Part shown: one piece after another, positions 55,252 to 63,935 of the stretch | Numbering within the stretch: position 1 is the first letter of the stretch | How the letters are laid out: each line of letters begins with the position of its first letter | Assembly (NCBI RefSeq): GCF_009754945.1 | Contig: NZ_WPIN01000025.1 | Coordinates: forward strand, 1 to 64,000 | Length of the DNA stretch: 64,000 nt | DNA from: Spirosoma arboris | GTDB taxonomy: Bacteria > Bacteroidota > Bacteroidia > Cytophagales > Spirosomataceae | Reading direction: 5' to 3' | Made by a program: the position numbers and the translations under genes | Notes under the pieces: model-generated | Told to the model about the DNA's origin: nothing | Databases searched by the model: none | Seen by the model: only the letters and a program-made list of their open reading frames with translations

Positions 55252-57945
55252 ATGATTCGTCAGCCCTCATCTCCCCAACCGAAACCGCCCTCACCACCTC
55301 AGTGGGCAGATTGGCTGCTGGACTGGTTTGTCGCTCCTCACCTGCTGGAATATGTGCAGGGAGACTTACTGGAAAGCTTTCATAAACGAGTAGGCCAAGT
55401 GGGCTTAGCCCGCGCCCGACGCGAGTATGGCTGGGCAGTCCTACACTGTTTAACGCCCTTCTTTGCGAAACGACAAGCCGCTTCAACGAATCTTTCGATT
55501 CCCCCTTACAACCCGTATCCTACCCCTGCAACGAGTGCTATGCTTCGAAACTATCTCAAAATCGCCTGGCGGAATCTGGTTAAAAACCGGGCCTACGCCC
55601 TGATCAATGTAACAGGCCTGGCCCTCGGACTAGGCTGCGCCTTACTCATTTTCGCACTGGTCCGCTATCACTACCAGATCGACCGCCACCACCACAATTA
55701 CGACCGTATCTACCAATTTACGTCCCGGTTTTCTTCCCCCAGTGGTGAGTTTAACACGCGGGCCATCCCATACCCTCTCGGGCAGGCCGTCCGCAACGAC
55801 CACCCCGATATTGAACAGGTCGCGATGCTGGAGGAGTGGTACCAACCCCTGATCGTCGTACCCGGCGCCAACGGGGCGGACAAGAAAATTAAGGATACCC
55901 AACAGGCCGGGGCGTTTGTGGAACCTGCCTACTTCCACATCTTCGACTACACCTGGCTGGCCGGTGGTCCCGATGACCTGAGCCAGCCCGGCACGGTGGT
56001 CCTCAGCGCGGATATGGCTCGTAAGTGCTTCGGGACGACGGGCCAGGTGATCGGCCGAACCCTTCGGCTCGAAGCCCGTATTCCCGCCCGCGTCGTGGGG
56101 GTGTTCGCCGATTACCAGGATAATACCGACCTGGCTTATCCAGTCATGGCTTCGTGGGCATCACTCAAAGACCAGCGCGGCAACCGACCCGAAGCGGAGC
56201 CGTTTGATAACACCAACAGTAGCACCCACTGTTTTGCCCTGTTTAATGACCGCTTCAGGGCCACGGACTGGAACCGGCAACTGGGGTCATTCGTCAAAAA
56301 GTATAATCCAAAACAAATCAGGGAGCTATCGTATCCGGCCGTTCCGTTCCGCATCATGCACTTATCGCCTGATTTTGGGGGCGTAAGCCGGGGACTGCTC
56401 CTGTCGTTGCTGACCGTTGGCTTGCTGCTGATTGGCACGGCGAGTATCAACTTCATTAACCTCGCCACGGCGCAGGCGTTCAATCGGGCACGGGAAGTAG
56501 GCGTTCGGAAGGTCCTGGGCAGCACCCAGGGCCAACTCGTCTGGCAGTTCATGGGCGAAACGGCGCTCATTGTTCTTATGGCTACCGGAGTGGCGGCTGG
56601 TGTATTTCGGTACGGACAAACGCTGGCGAATGAATACCTGCACGGGGTGTTCCGATTCACGTTCCATTTCTCGCCGTCGGTGCTGGGGTGGCTGGCCCTC
56701 CTGGTAGCCGGGATTATTCTGCTGGCGGGCTTGTATCCGGCCCTCGTGCTGGCGGGCTTCCGGCCCGTGGTGGCCCTGGCGGGGCGGCTCACCACGCGGC
56801 AGGTGGGGGGCTTCTCCCTTAGGCGGGGATTGGTGGTCACCCAGTTCGCCATTTCGCAGCTGCTGATCATCGGGTTAGTCGTCGTCGCCGAGCAACTCCA
56901 GTACGTCCGGGAGAAGGATTTGGGCTTTCGCAAAGACGCCATCCTGACCGTTAGTCTGCCCCACACGCCCACCCAGGACCTGAGCAAGATGAGCGCCTTC
57001 CGCCACCTGGCCACCGCCCTGCCCGATGTCGGTACGTTCAGTTACTCGATGAGCGGCCCCCCGCAATCGGGTTGGATCAGCCAAACCGAGATTCGCTTCG
57101 AGAGCCGCCCCAACGCCGAACCGTATGGCTTGCAACAGGCCTGGGTGGATGCCGATTACGTGGGCTTGTATGGCCTCAAGTTAGTCGCCGGGCGTAACCT
57201 GCAACCTTCCGACACGGCTCGCGAAGCCCTCATCAATGAAACATTCATGCAGCGACTGGGCTTCAGCCGACCGGCGGACGTAGTCGGCAAACGTATCTAC
57301 AAAGCGGGTTTTGCCCCGCTGGAAATTGTCGGGGTGTTAAACGATTACCATCAGTCGGACCTCAAAGCCCGGATTGAGCCCCGGTTTCTGACGACGCTCG
57401 CCAGTGGCTTCTACTCGGCTAACCTTCAATTGACGTCGGCCCACTACGGCCGGGCGTTGAGGCAGTTACAAAAAGCCTACAACCAGGTGTACCCGGATAG
57501 CTTTTTTGAGTCAGCGTTTGTCGATGAACAGCTTCAACAAGCGTATCAGCAAGAGCAGACGATGGGCCGGCTGATCAATTTCTTCGCGGTGATTGCCCTG
57601 CTCATCGGCTGCATGGGACTCTATGGGCTGGTGCTGTTTATGGTCACCCAAAAGACCAAGGAGATTGGCGTGCGCAAAGTGCTGGGGGCCAGTGTGGGCA
57701 GCCTTCTATGGCTGTTCAACCGGGAGTTTGTCCGGCTGATCGGAACGGCCTTTGTGCTGGCGGCACCGGTGGGCTGGTGGATCACGAATGGCTGGTTACA
57801 GCACTTTGAATACCGGATTAGGCTTAGTCCCGGCATTTTTCTAGTCGCCCTGGTGGCCACACTCGTCGTGGCGCTGCTGACGGTGAGCGTCCAGAGTATC
57901 AAAGCCGCCTTCCTAAATCCAGTGAAGAGTTTGCGAAGCGATTAA
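55252..57945 (+). CDS. FtsX-family ABC permease with N-terminal prefix domain
   Basis: An 897-residue permease. Residues about 15-80 are the prefix domain (WADWLLDWFVAPHLLEYVQGD...LLESF), then MLRNYLKIAWRNLVKNR begins the core. The two FtsX blocks carry AREVGVRKVLGS and TKEIGVRKVLGAS, and the end is NPVKSLRSD. Higher in GC than its neighbours by eye. It forms an operon with the PadR gene upstream. Inner-membrane location is certain from the helices; substrate unknown. Confidence 0.92.
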   Translation: MIRQPSSPQPKPPSPPQWADWLLDWFVAPHLLEYVQGDLLESFHKRVGQVGLARARREYGWAVLHCLTPFFAKRQAASTNLSIPPYNPYPTPATSAMLRNYLKIAWRNLVKNRAYALINVTGLALGLGCALLIFALVRYHYQIDRHHHNYDRIYQFTSRFSSPSGEFNTRAIPYPLGQAVRNDHPDIEQVAMLEEWYQPLIVVPGANGADKKIKDTQQAGAFVEPAYFHIFDYTWLAGGPDDLSQPGTVVLSADMARKCFGTTGQVIGRTLRLEARIPARVVGVFADYQDNTDLAYPVMASWASLKDQRGNRPEAEPFDNTNSSTHCFALFNDRFRATDWNRQLGSFVKKYNPKQIRELSYPAVPFRIMHLSPDFGGVSRGLLLSLLTVGLLLIGTASINFINLATAQAFNRAREVGVRKVLGSTQGQLVWQFMGETALIVLMATGVAAGVFRYGQTLANEYLHGVFRFTFHFSPSVLGWLALLVAGIILLAGLYPALVLAGFRPVVALAGRLTTRQVGGFSLRRGLVVTQFAISQLLIIGLVVVAEQLQYVREKDLGFRKDAILTVSLPHTPTQDLSKMSAFRHLATALPDVGTFSYSMSGPPQSGWISQTEIRFESRPNAEPYGLQQAWVDADYVGLYGLKLVAGRNLQPSDTAREALINETFMQRLGFSRPADVVGKRIYKAGFAPLEIVGVLNDYHQSDLKARIEPRFLTTLASGFYSANLQLTSAHYGRALRQLQKAYNQVYPDSFFESAFVDEQLQQAYQQEQTMGRLINFFAVIALLIGCMGLYGLVLFMVTQKTKEIGVRKVLGASVGSLLWLFNREFVRLIGTAFVLAAPVGWWITNGWLQHFEYRIRLSPGIFLVALVATLVVALLTVSVQSIKAAFLNPVKSLRSD

Positions 57946-58104
57946 CGAAGCTGAATCGCTCCTATCTGGGTAGGATTGCGGTTCATCCTATAATTTGACT
58001 AGCAACGTCTTTAATCGGTTAAACTTCAGGAAATTGTGACTTTTTGAACCTTGACTTTTGACAGCCATTGAGTCGATCAAATCAGTCAAGTGAACGCAAT
58101 CGGT
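57946..58104. other. intergenic stretch after permease
   Basis: CCTA...TAGG forms a short hairpin around 57959-57973, a possible terminator for the permease operon. Nothing else recognised. Confidence 0.4.
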
Positions 58105-58120
58105 ACGGTCCGCCGTTTTG
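58105..58120 (-). repeat. 16-nt stem-loop element (copy L)
   Basis: Minus strand CAAAACGGCGGACCGT: stem ACGG/CCGT, loop CGGA. It matches copy H at 14 of 16 bases, the differences being in the prefix. Confidence 0.65.
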
Positions 58121-58188
58121 GTGCCGACCCAGGCCGGACCGTGGATTTTACGCAGGGGTGGGGTGTCCCGGCGGGGAACCGCACTGCG

Positions 58189-58204
58189 ACCGTACGCGGC
58201 TGCG
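58189..58204 (-). repeat. 16-nt stem-loop element (copy M), first of a tandem trio
   Basis: Minus strand CGCAGCCGCGTACGGT: stem GCCG/CGGT, loop CGTA. Confidence 0.65.
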
Positions 58205-58220
58205 CCGGGCCGCCAAAGCG
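58205..58220 (-). repeat. 16-nt stem-loop element (copy G), second of a tandem trio
   Basis: Minus strand CGCTTTGGCGGCCCGG: stem TTGG/CCGG with two G-T pairs, loop CGGC. It abuts copy M. Confidence 0.7.
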
Positions 58221-58236
58221 ACGGTCGGCCACTGCC
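58221..58236 (-). repeat. 16-nt stem-loop element (copy N), third of a tandem trio
   Basis: Minus strand GGCAGTGGCCGACCGT: stem GTGG/CCGT with two G-T pairs, loop CCGA. It abuts copy G and is the most divergent of the three. Confidence 0.55.
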
Positions 58237-58323
58237 GTACGAAACGGCCAATGAACCCATGTACGATTTTTTTCGCCATTCGGTGAGGGAAGTTCTTCTC
58301 GCTTTAAACTAGACTACGTCAAT

Positions 58324-59859
58324 ATGCTCCAGAACCTGTTCTATCGCCCTATCTGCACGTGCCGAATGGCTGCCATTCTGATTTTGCTGTCGTTTCAAAC
58401 CAGGGCCCAACAGCCGATTCCAGCCGATACGACGCAAGCGCGGATTGACCGCATTCAAAACGGCCTACTCCCCTCTGTGGTCCTCAAAGGCCAACCGCTG
58501 CCCATCATGAAGCTTACCGACCGGATGCAGTACTATCATGTACCGGGTATCAGCGTCACTTACTTTGACCATGGGCAGCTTGTCTGGTCGCGGAGCTATG
58601 GAGTAGCCGACCAACAAACGGGCCGCCCCGTCACCCCGGAAACGCTCTTTCAGGCCGGGTCAATCAGCAAGCCTATCGCGGCACTCGGCGCGCTCAGCCT
58701 GGTGGAAAAGGGCAAGCTGAAACTTGATGAGAACGTCAATGACCAGCTTACCAGCTGGAAGCTGCCGGACAACGAGTTTACAATAAGCCAGAAAGTCACG
58801 CTACGCCGGATTCTCAGCCATAGTAGTGGGGTGAGTGTCCACGGATTTGGCGGTTACGAACGGACCCAGCCCGTGCCTTCGGTCACCCAAATTCTCGACG
58901 GCACTAAACCAGCGAACTCCCCACCCGTACGCGTCGAAGCCGTGCCGGGGTCGCAGTGGAATTATTCCGGCGGGGGCACCACGATTATGCAGTTGATGCT
59001 GATGGAAGCGATGGGCAAAAGCTTCCCGACGCTGATGCAGGAGCTTGTCTTTGGCCCACTTGGTATGCGTCACAGCACCTATAAGGAGCCCCTACCGCTC
59101 GCTCTCTACCGCAATGCCGCGCACGGGTACGGACCCAGGGGCGAGCCGGTGCCGGGAGGCTTTCGTACCTATCCTGAGATGGCGGCCGCCGGCTTGTGGA
59201 CAACACCGACCGACCTGGCGCTGGCGGCCATCGACGTACAAAACGCGTACGCGGGCGCTTCTCACAAGCTCTTCTCGCAGGCTTTAACCAAACAGATGCT
59301 TACCCGTCAGAAGGACACTTGGGGACTGGGATTTAATTTGGAAAAGCCGGGCGCAACACCGCGTTTTTATCACTTCGGGGTGAGCGACGGTTTTGTGGCC
59401 GTGCTGCAGGCCTATCGTGACCAGGGACCGGGCATCGTCATCATGACCAACGGGCGGCAGGGCGAAAAGCTGATTAACGAGCTTCTACGCGCTGTGGCCC
59501 ACGAATACGGGTGGCCAGACTTTCAGCCCGCTTCCCGCGCATTCATCACCCCCGACCCCGCTTCGCTCCAGAATCTAGCTGGGACCTACGACCAAGCCGA
59601 TGCGGACGGCCAGGATAAATTCACGGTAACGACTCGAAACGGCCATTTATTCATTACCGGCAGCTACAGCGTGGGAACGACCTACCACTTCACGATCTCC
59701 GAACCCATCGAGTTGCTGGCGGAGAGCTCGCAGCAGTATTTTACGTTGCAAACCGGAGAGACCAGCTTTCGCTTCGAAAAGAGCGGCCAAGGGAGGGTTG
59801 AGCGCTGTATCGTCGTCTCCGGTGTCAATCAACGAGAAGCTAAAAAAGTCGGTCATTGA
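58324..59859 (+). CDS. serine hydrolase, class C beta-lactamase-like
   Basis: A 511-residue exported hydrolase with an N-terminal hydrophobic signal ending near RAQQ (residue 30). The catalytic SxxK is SISK (about residue 118), the second motif is YSG in WNYSGGG, and HFGVSDG takes the place of the KTG-like third motif. A C-terminal domain (about 410-511, LAGTYDQAD) is the small beta-barrel often attached to such enzymes. It may cleave D-amino peptides or esters; beta-lactam resistance is not implied. Confidence 0.88.
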   Translation: MLQNLFYRPICTCRMAAILILLSFQTRAQQPIPADTTQARIDRIQNGLLPSVVLKGQPLPIMKLTDRMQYYHVPGISVTYFDHGQLVWSRSYGVADQQTGRPVTPETLFQAGSISKPIAALGALSLVEKGKLKLDENVNDQLTSWKLPDNEFTISQKVTLRRILSHSSGVSVHGFGGYERTQPVPSVTQILDGTKPANSPPVRVEAVPGSQWNYSGGGTTIMQLMLMEAMGKSFPTLMQELVFGPLGMRHSTYKEPLPLALYRNAAHGYGPRGEPVPGGFRTYPEMAAAGLWTTPTDLALAAIDVQNAYAGASHKLFSQALTKQMLTRQKDTWGLGFNLEKPGATPRFYHFGVSDGFVAVLQAYRDQGPGIVIMTNGRQGEKLINELLRAVAHEYGWPDFQPASRAFITPDPASLQNLAGTYDQADADGQDKFTVTTRNGHLFITGSYSVGTTYHFTISEPIELLAESSQQYFTLQTGETSFRFEKSGQGRVERCIVVSGVNQREAKKVGH

Positions 59860-59871
59860 TGAGTTACTCAC

Positions 59872-59887
59872 CGCTCCGGCGGCCCGG
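59872..59887 (+). repeat. 16-nt stem-loop element (copy E)
   Basis: CGCTCCGGCGGCCCGG, the consensus form: stem CCGG/CCGG, loop CGGC. It lies 12 bases after the hydrolase stop codon and could act as a terminator. Confidence 0.75.
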
Positions 59888-60012
59888 CGTATAAATTCGC
59901 CTGCACGGGGGTGGCATTTGGGAGAAGAACCCCTATACTTCCTGGGATAGTACGAAAGGGAGATTATGTTGTATTAAATATTCCATTTATGGAGCAGATT
60001 TATGACCGCTTC

Positions 60013-60032
60013 TTCGTCTCATTGGGGAGCGT
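60013..60032 (+). repeat. dispersed 20-nt repeat, copy 4
   Basis: TTCGTCTCATTGGGGAGCGT followed by TTTT. In this copy and the one at 33078, an ATGTTGTATTAAA word lies 40-50 bases upstream, so the repeat unit may be longer. Confidence 0.6.
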
Positions 60033-60148
60033 TTTTACAGGATTACCTGGCTGATCGGATTTGTGTATACATGTAGAGTAACAAAATAGCCCAGCGATCT
60101 CAGCCATACAGTTCCCCAGAAATAAACAGGGCCGCCCAATGCCTTAGA

Positions 60149-60952
60149 CTACTTTCTAAACGAAAATAGCCAAGGGAACAGATCTGGTTCTGCGAATACA
60201 TTGGCGTCAATGTTATGCTTTCCCTCCGGGTATTCCGTGTAGCGCGCATGTTTTGCACCGCTTTGTTGTAACGCTTTAATCATGGCTCTATCAGGCCAGA
60301 TGTTAATGACGTCATCCATGGCCCCGTGAAAAATCCATACGGGAACGTTCTTTGCCCTTTTCGGATATAAGGCTACGTTTGCCTGCCCACATATGGGGAA
60401 CACGGCGGCAAAATAATCCGGATAGTGACTGGTCAAATCGTAGGTGCCAAAGCCACCCAGCGAGGTGCCACCCAGATAAATTCTTTTTTTGTCGGCGATT
60501 TTGTGGGCTGCCAAACTGTCCATTAAAAGCTTAACCAGCCGTTCCGGGGTGGATAGTGCCAGCGTGTTCATCTGATGGTTAACCGCTACGGTTGTGTCAA
60601 AGGGTGGACTCGGAGGATGCTTGAACCACATGCTATCCGAAGGACATTGCGGGAAAATAACAATGGCAGGATACTTAGTTCGGATCGAATCAGGTAAAAA
60701 GAAACGACCACTTTCGGTGAGCTGCCGTTCATTGTCATTTCCTCTTAGTCCCGCCCCATGGAGGAATACGATCAACGGATAGGACTTATTTACGTTATAA
60801 TCGACAGGATACATGATCCGATAAAGTAAGGTGTCTTTGCCCCGCACAAACACCGCTTTTTTAAAGGCGCTGAAATCCTGCGCCTGGGAAAAATGACCAC
60901 AGACTACTAGCGCGAGAATAGAAATAAATTTTTTCAGCTGTCTAGTATCCAT
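60149..60952 (-). CDS. secreted alpha/beta hydrolase (esterase/phospholipase-like)
   Basis: A 267-residue exported hydrolase; signal peptide MDTRQLKKFISILALVVCG at 60952 (an upstream ATG at 61030 adds a basic extension and is less likely). LIVFLHGAGLRGNDN is the oxyanion loop, GGTSLGGFGTYDL holds the nucleophile serine, FHGAMDDVINI the acid and GKHNID the histidine. The layout matches dienelactone-hydrolase/prolyl-oligopeptidase-like esterases. It stands next to the AraC regulator at 61104. Confidence 0.85.
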   Translation of the reverse strand: MDTRQLKKFISILALVVCGHFSQAQDFSAFKKAVFVRGKDTLLYRIMYPVDYNVNKSYPLIVFLHGAGLRGNDNERQLTESGRFFLPDSIRTKYPAIVIFPQCPSDSMWFKHPPSPPFDTTVAVNHQMNTLALSTPERLVKLLMDSLAAHKIADKKRIYLGGTSLGGFGTYDLTSHYPDYFAAVFPICGQANVALYPKRAKNVPVWIFHGAMDDVINIWPDRAMIKALQQSGAKHARYTEYPEGKHNIDANVFAEPDLFPWLFSFRK

Positions 60953-61103
60953 TTTAAGCGACATGACTGGTTCAGCCTTAGTGGTTAGTCCTGCTTTTCG
61001 TTTTGTCATAGGATTGTCTTTTCGTTTCACCGAACAAGTTGAAGATGCCCCTAGTCCTGACAGGCAAAGATGACTCGTAGAAACAGCCGGAAATAGTACC
61101 TCA

Positions 61104-61913
61104 TTAGCGTGGTTCTAATTTTTTATATCGACCCGGTAGAATACCATTGACCTCTTTGAAGGAGCGGTTAAAATGGCTCTGATCAAAGAATCCGCATTGA
61201 TAGCTAATGCTGCCCATTGATGCGTTGGTTGCCTTGATGAGGCCGATCGACTTTTCGACCCGGATCTGGCGGATGTAGTGGCCCAGATTGCAGCCTACGT
61301 ACCTGGCAAAGTATTTAGATAGGGTAACCGGGTGCACGCCCGCCACACGCGCCAGATCGGTTAGCGTAAGCGGCTCGTGGCCATGGGCGCGTAGATAATC
61401 GCAAACGATTGGAACCCAGGCCGGAATCGATTTTTCGTTCGCTATTTTTTTGGACTGGTGAAATAAGGCCAATACCAACTGGTGGATATTCAGGGAGGAA
61501 CACTCCTGATTGGTCAGCAGCTCATGATAAATGGCTACCATCAGAAACTTGGTAGCGAGATCTTTGGTGGCAGTCTTGTGGATGATGGTGTCCGTGAGCT
61601 GGTAAGCATCGATAAACGGGGGCTCTATCTCCAGGTTAACCCGGATCGAGGGCTTGGCTACGCGCACCACTTGGTGTTTTTCACCGGCCATGTAATAGCT
61701 GATGTCGCCCGGTGCCAGTTCATAGCGGTCCTGTTTTCGTTCAATACAGCCTCCCTGCACAGTAAAGCCAAAATGTGGGTTGGTGTGATAGTGGGTTTGG
61801 TCATTGAGAGACGGTTGATCATAGAGCGTGACGGAAACGATAACGCCCTGGCAGTTCTTTTTTAGCTTCACATTGCCCGAATATTCCCTTGTCCCAGTAA
61901 TTCCATGGATCAA
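61104..61913 (-). CDS. AraC family regulator with cupin domain
   Basis: A 269-residue regulator. The N-terminal cupin half (THYHTNPHFGFTVQGG, LAPGDISYYMAGEKH) would bind a small ligand. The C-terminal half has two helix-turn-helix units (LTLTDLARVAGVHPVTLSKYF; MGSISYQCGFFDQSHFNRSF), typical of AraC/XylS. It lies upstream of the esterase on the same strand (151-base gap), so that gene is a likely target. Confidence 0.88.
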   Translation of the reverse strand: MIHGITGTREYSGNVKLKKNCQGVIVSVTLYDQPSLNDQTHYHTNPHFGFTVQGGCIERKQDRYELAPGDISYYMAGEKHQVVRVAKPSIRVNLEIEPPFIDAYQLTDTIIHKTATKDLATKFLMVAIYHELLTNQECSSLNIHQLVLALFHQSKKIANEKSIPAWVPIVCDYLRAHGHEPLTLTDLARVAGVHPVTLSKYFARYVGCNLGHYIRQIRVEKSIGLIKATNASMGSISYQCGFFDQSHFNRSFKEVNGILPGRYKKLEPR

Positions 61914-62341
61914 TAAAAATCAAATACAGTCGGCCAATGCAGTTATGTGGTAGACAAAGGCCAAAGTCTGAACCCTATCCTTAGGCTACGGCTAGGCTGC
62001 TGAGCTAAGCTTGTTCGGCAACGATTGAACAAACCGTAGGCAACCGCCCAATCACCGCCGGGCAACAAGTTAAACCAGGAGATTTACTATTCCAAAAAAC
62101 GCCCGTATTAGCTAATGGATATGGTGATTGTCTTAGAAAGGACAATCAATAAACGATAAAGTCTCAAAATGTTATCTCACTAATCAAACCAAAATTCTCA
62201 CATTGTAGCTGAGTTTGTGAGACGAACTATTGCTGTATAGCAGTCAAATTAGTGGCACAGAACTGCTATCAAAACGCGATGATTAAGGTTGAAATTTGTT
62301 GCCTACTAGGCACAAGCTAACCTATACCACCCTAATCCTAA
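61914..62341. other. intergenic stretch with small inverted repeats
   Basis: TTGTTC/GAACAA pairs around 62009-62032 and CTCACA/TGTGAG pairs around 62197-62221. No gene recognised. Confidence 0.4.
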
Positions 62342-63325
62342 CTAAAGCCCCAGCTTACCCGATGCATTGTGCTTGCGGATATTACGCCGTCGATCATAGC
62401 GTTGGATCATGGTCGTGGTACGGTGTTTGGTCTGATTCATCACCTCCAGGTCATCCGCTCCGTTCGCCTTGGCAATGGTCACAAAACTGGCCCTCAGGGA
62501 GTGAGCCGTATAGGGTTCCCCCAATTGCTGCTGAACGAGGCGATTGACCCACTCATCTGACAGACGCTCTCCAGTGACTCGTTCCCCTTTCCGAACCCGG
62601 ACAAATAAAGGGCCTTCTTTCCGATCCAATACGGCCAGCCAGGCTTGAAGGGCTCCAATGGGGCAATACTCAGCTTCGCTAGCATACGAAACCGCTTTTT
62701 CTTCGACTTCCCCGAATTGGTTGGTTTTCGAGCGGTCCATCCGGATGACCAGGCCGGCCTCATCGATCAGGATGTGATTGATGTCAAGTGCCGCTAATTC
62801 ACTGCGCCTGAAAGCCCCCGTGAACCCAAGTAGTAGGATTGCTCGGTTGCGCAACCCGGTTGGTGTGTGGGGTAAGGCGTCCAGGGCCTGGCGAAACTGC
62901 TTAAGCGAAAAGTCAGGGGCCTGTTTCTGGCGCACGGTCTTTTTAAGCTTAAAGCCTTTCATGAAAACCTTGAACTGCTCGTCGGTGGTCGGCGAGCCAA
63001 CTCGGTGCTGGCGGTGAAGTTTGGCAATGCTGGCCAGGTGGCGTTGAATGGTGAAGAAGCTGCGGGTTCTTCCCAGGAAGGTGACGTATTCGACTAAGGC
63101 AATCGCTGACAAAGGCGATGGCTCGTAGCCATTCTGCTGGCACCAAGCGGAGTACTGCTTGAGGTCCGTCACAAACGCCCGGTGTGAATTGGCCGAACCT
63201 TGCAGGCCTGCCCGCAGGTACTCGCTGGCCTCCTGGTGAATCTGTTCATCGACCCTCAACGACAAGCTTTGTTCAGAAACTGGAATGATCGTTAAGGCTT
63301 GGAGAGGACTGTCGGGTTGGCTCAT
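62342..63325 (-). CDS. tyrosine recombinase (phage-integrase family)
   Basis: A 327-residue site-specific recombinase. An N-terminal SAM-like domain (about 1-120) is followed by the catalytic domain with the first arginine in GAFRRSELAALD, HSLRASF (histidine and second arginine), KHRTT and the nucleophile tyrosine in IQRYDRR. Length fits XerC/D-like or mobile-element integrases. No excisionase or other element genes are adjacent. A 13-bp inverted repeat lies just upstream (63404-63436). Confidence 0.9.
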   Translation of the reverse strand: MSQPDSPLQALTIIPVSEQSLSLRVDEQIHQEASEYLRAGLQGSANSHRAFVTDLKQYSAWCQQNGYEPSPLSAIALVEYVTFLGRTRSFFTIQRHLASIAKLHRQHRVGSPTTDEQFKVFMKGFKLKKTVRQKQAPDFSLKQFRQALDALPHTPTGLRNRAILLLGFTGAFRRSELAALDINHILIDEAGLVIRMDRSKTNQFGEVEEKAVSYASEAEYCPIGALQAWLAVLDRKEGPLFVRVRKGERVTGERLSDEWVNRLVQQQLGEPYTAHSLRASFVTIAKANGADDLEVMNQTKHRTTTMIQRYDRRRNIRKHNASGKLGL

Positions 63326-63403
63326 GGGTTAGAAACGATAGCTTGAGTCAATACGATTTCGAACGGAATCGATCAAAAATCAGGCGTTTTAACAAAGATA
63401 CGA

Positions 63404-63436
63404 TTACTCGTGATAATTGATGTTTATCACGAGTAA
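63404..63436. repeat. 13-bp inverted repeat upstream of the recombinase
   Basis: TTACTCGTGATAA (63404-63416) and its exact complement (63424-63436) surround 7 bases. More ACTCGT/ACGAGT words lie at about 63505 and 63648. The layout resembles recombinase core sites (arms around a 6-8 base spacer) as well as an operator. Confidence 0.5.
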
Positions 63437-63689
63437 CGATTTATGTAGTTATAAAAGCAGTAAGACTTTCTCAGATTTAGAAATAACTAACAGCGCCAGT
63501 CATTACGAGTAAAAGCCCTTCAGCGGCTGATGACTAAACGTGAACCACCGTAAATGATTTGTAAAATTGATTGAGCGTTTGTTTTCAGCTACCTTTCTAA
63601 GCCAACTAAGTGAAAAAAGAGAGCACATCAACCCCATAAAATGTTAGGCTACTCGTTTTAGTAGTACCAGACAAGACCTAGTTAGTGCT

Positions 63690-63935
63690 ATGAATTCCAT
63701 TTCCAGACGTGTCTATGAAGAACTAGTCCAACAACTCGGTCAACTCCGTATTCGAGGGAACCGGCACAAAGTGGCCCTATTTGCGCCACTGACTATTGAT
63801 CCATCCATTTCCATAGACCATCAGTTAACGGTAGTAGATACCGAGCAGTCCAGGTTTGCCTTTAACCTTATGTTTGAGCGTAACAATCCCGAATCGGAAT
63901 GGCGATTGGTAACCCCACTTAAATTTACGGAGTGA
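63690..63935 (+). CDS. hypothetical protein
   Basis: An 81-residue frame from ATG to TGA, MNSISRRVYEELVQQLGQL and ending LVTPLKFTE. It is soluble, with no domain recognised. Divergent from the recombinase across about 360 bases that hold the 13-bp inverted repeat. Confidence 0.5.
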   Translation: MNSISRRVYEELVQQLGQLRIRGNRHKVALFAPLTIDPSISIDHQLTVVDTEQSRFAFNLMFERNNPESEWRLVTPLKFTE

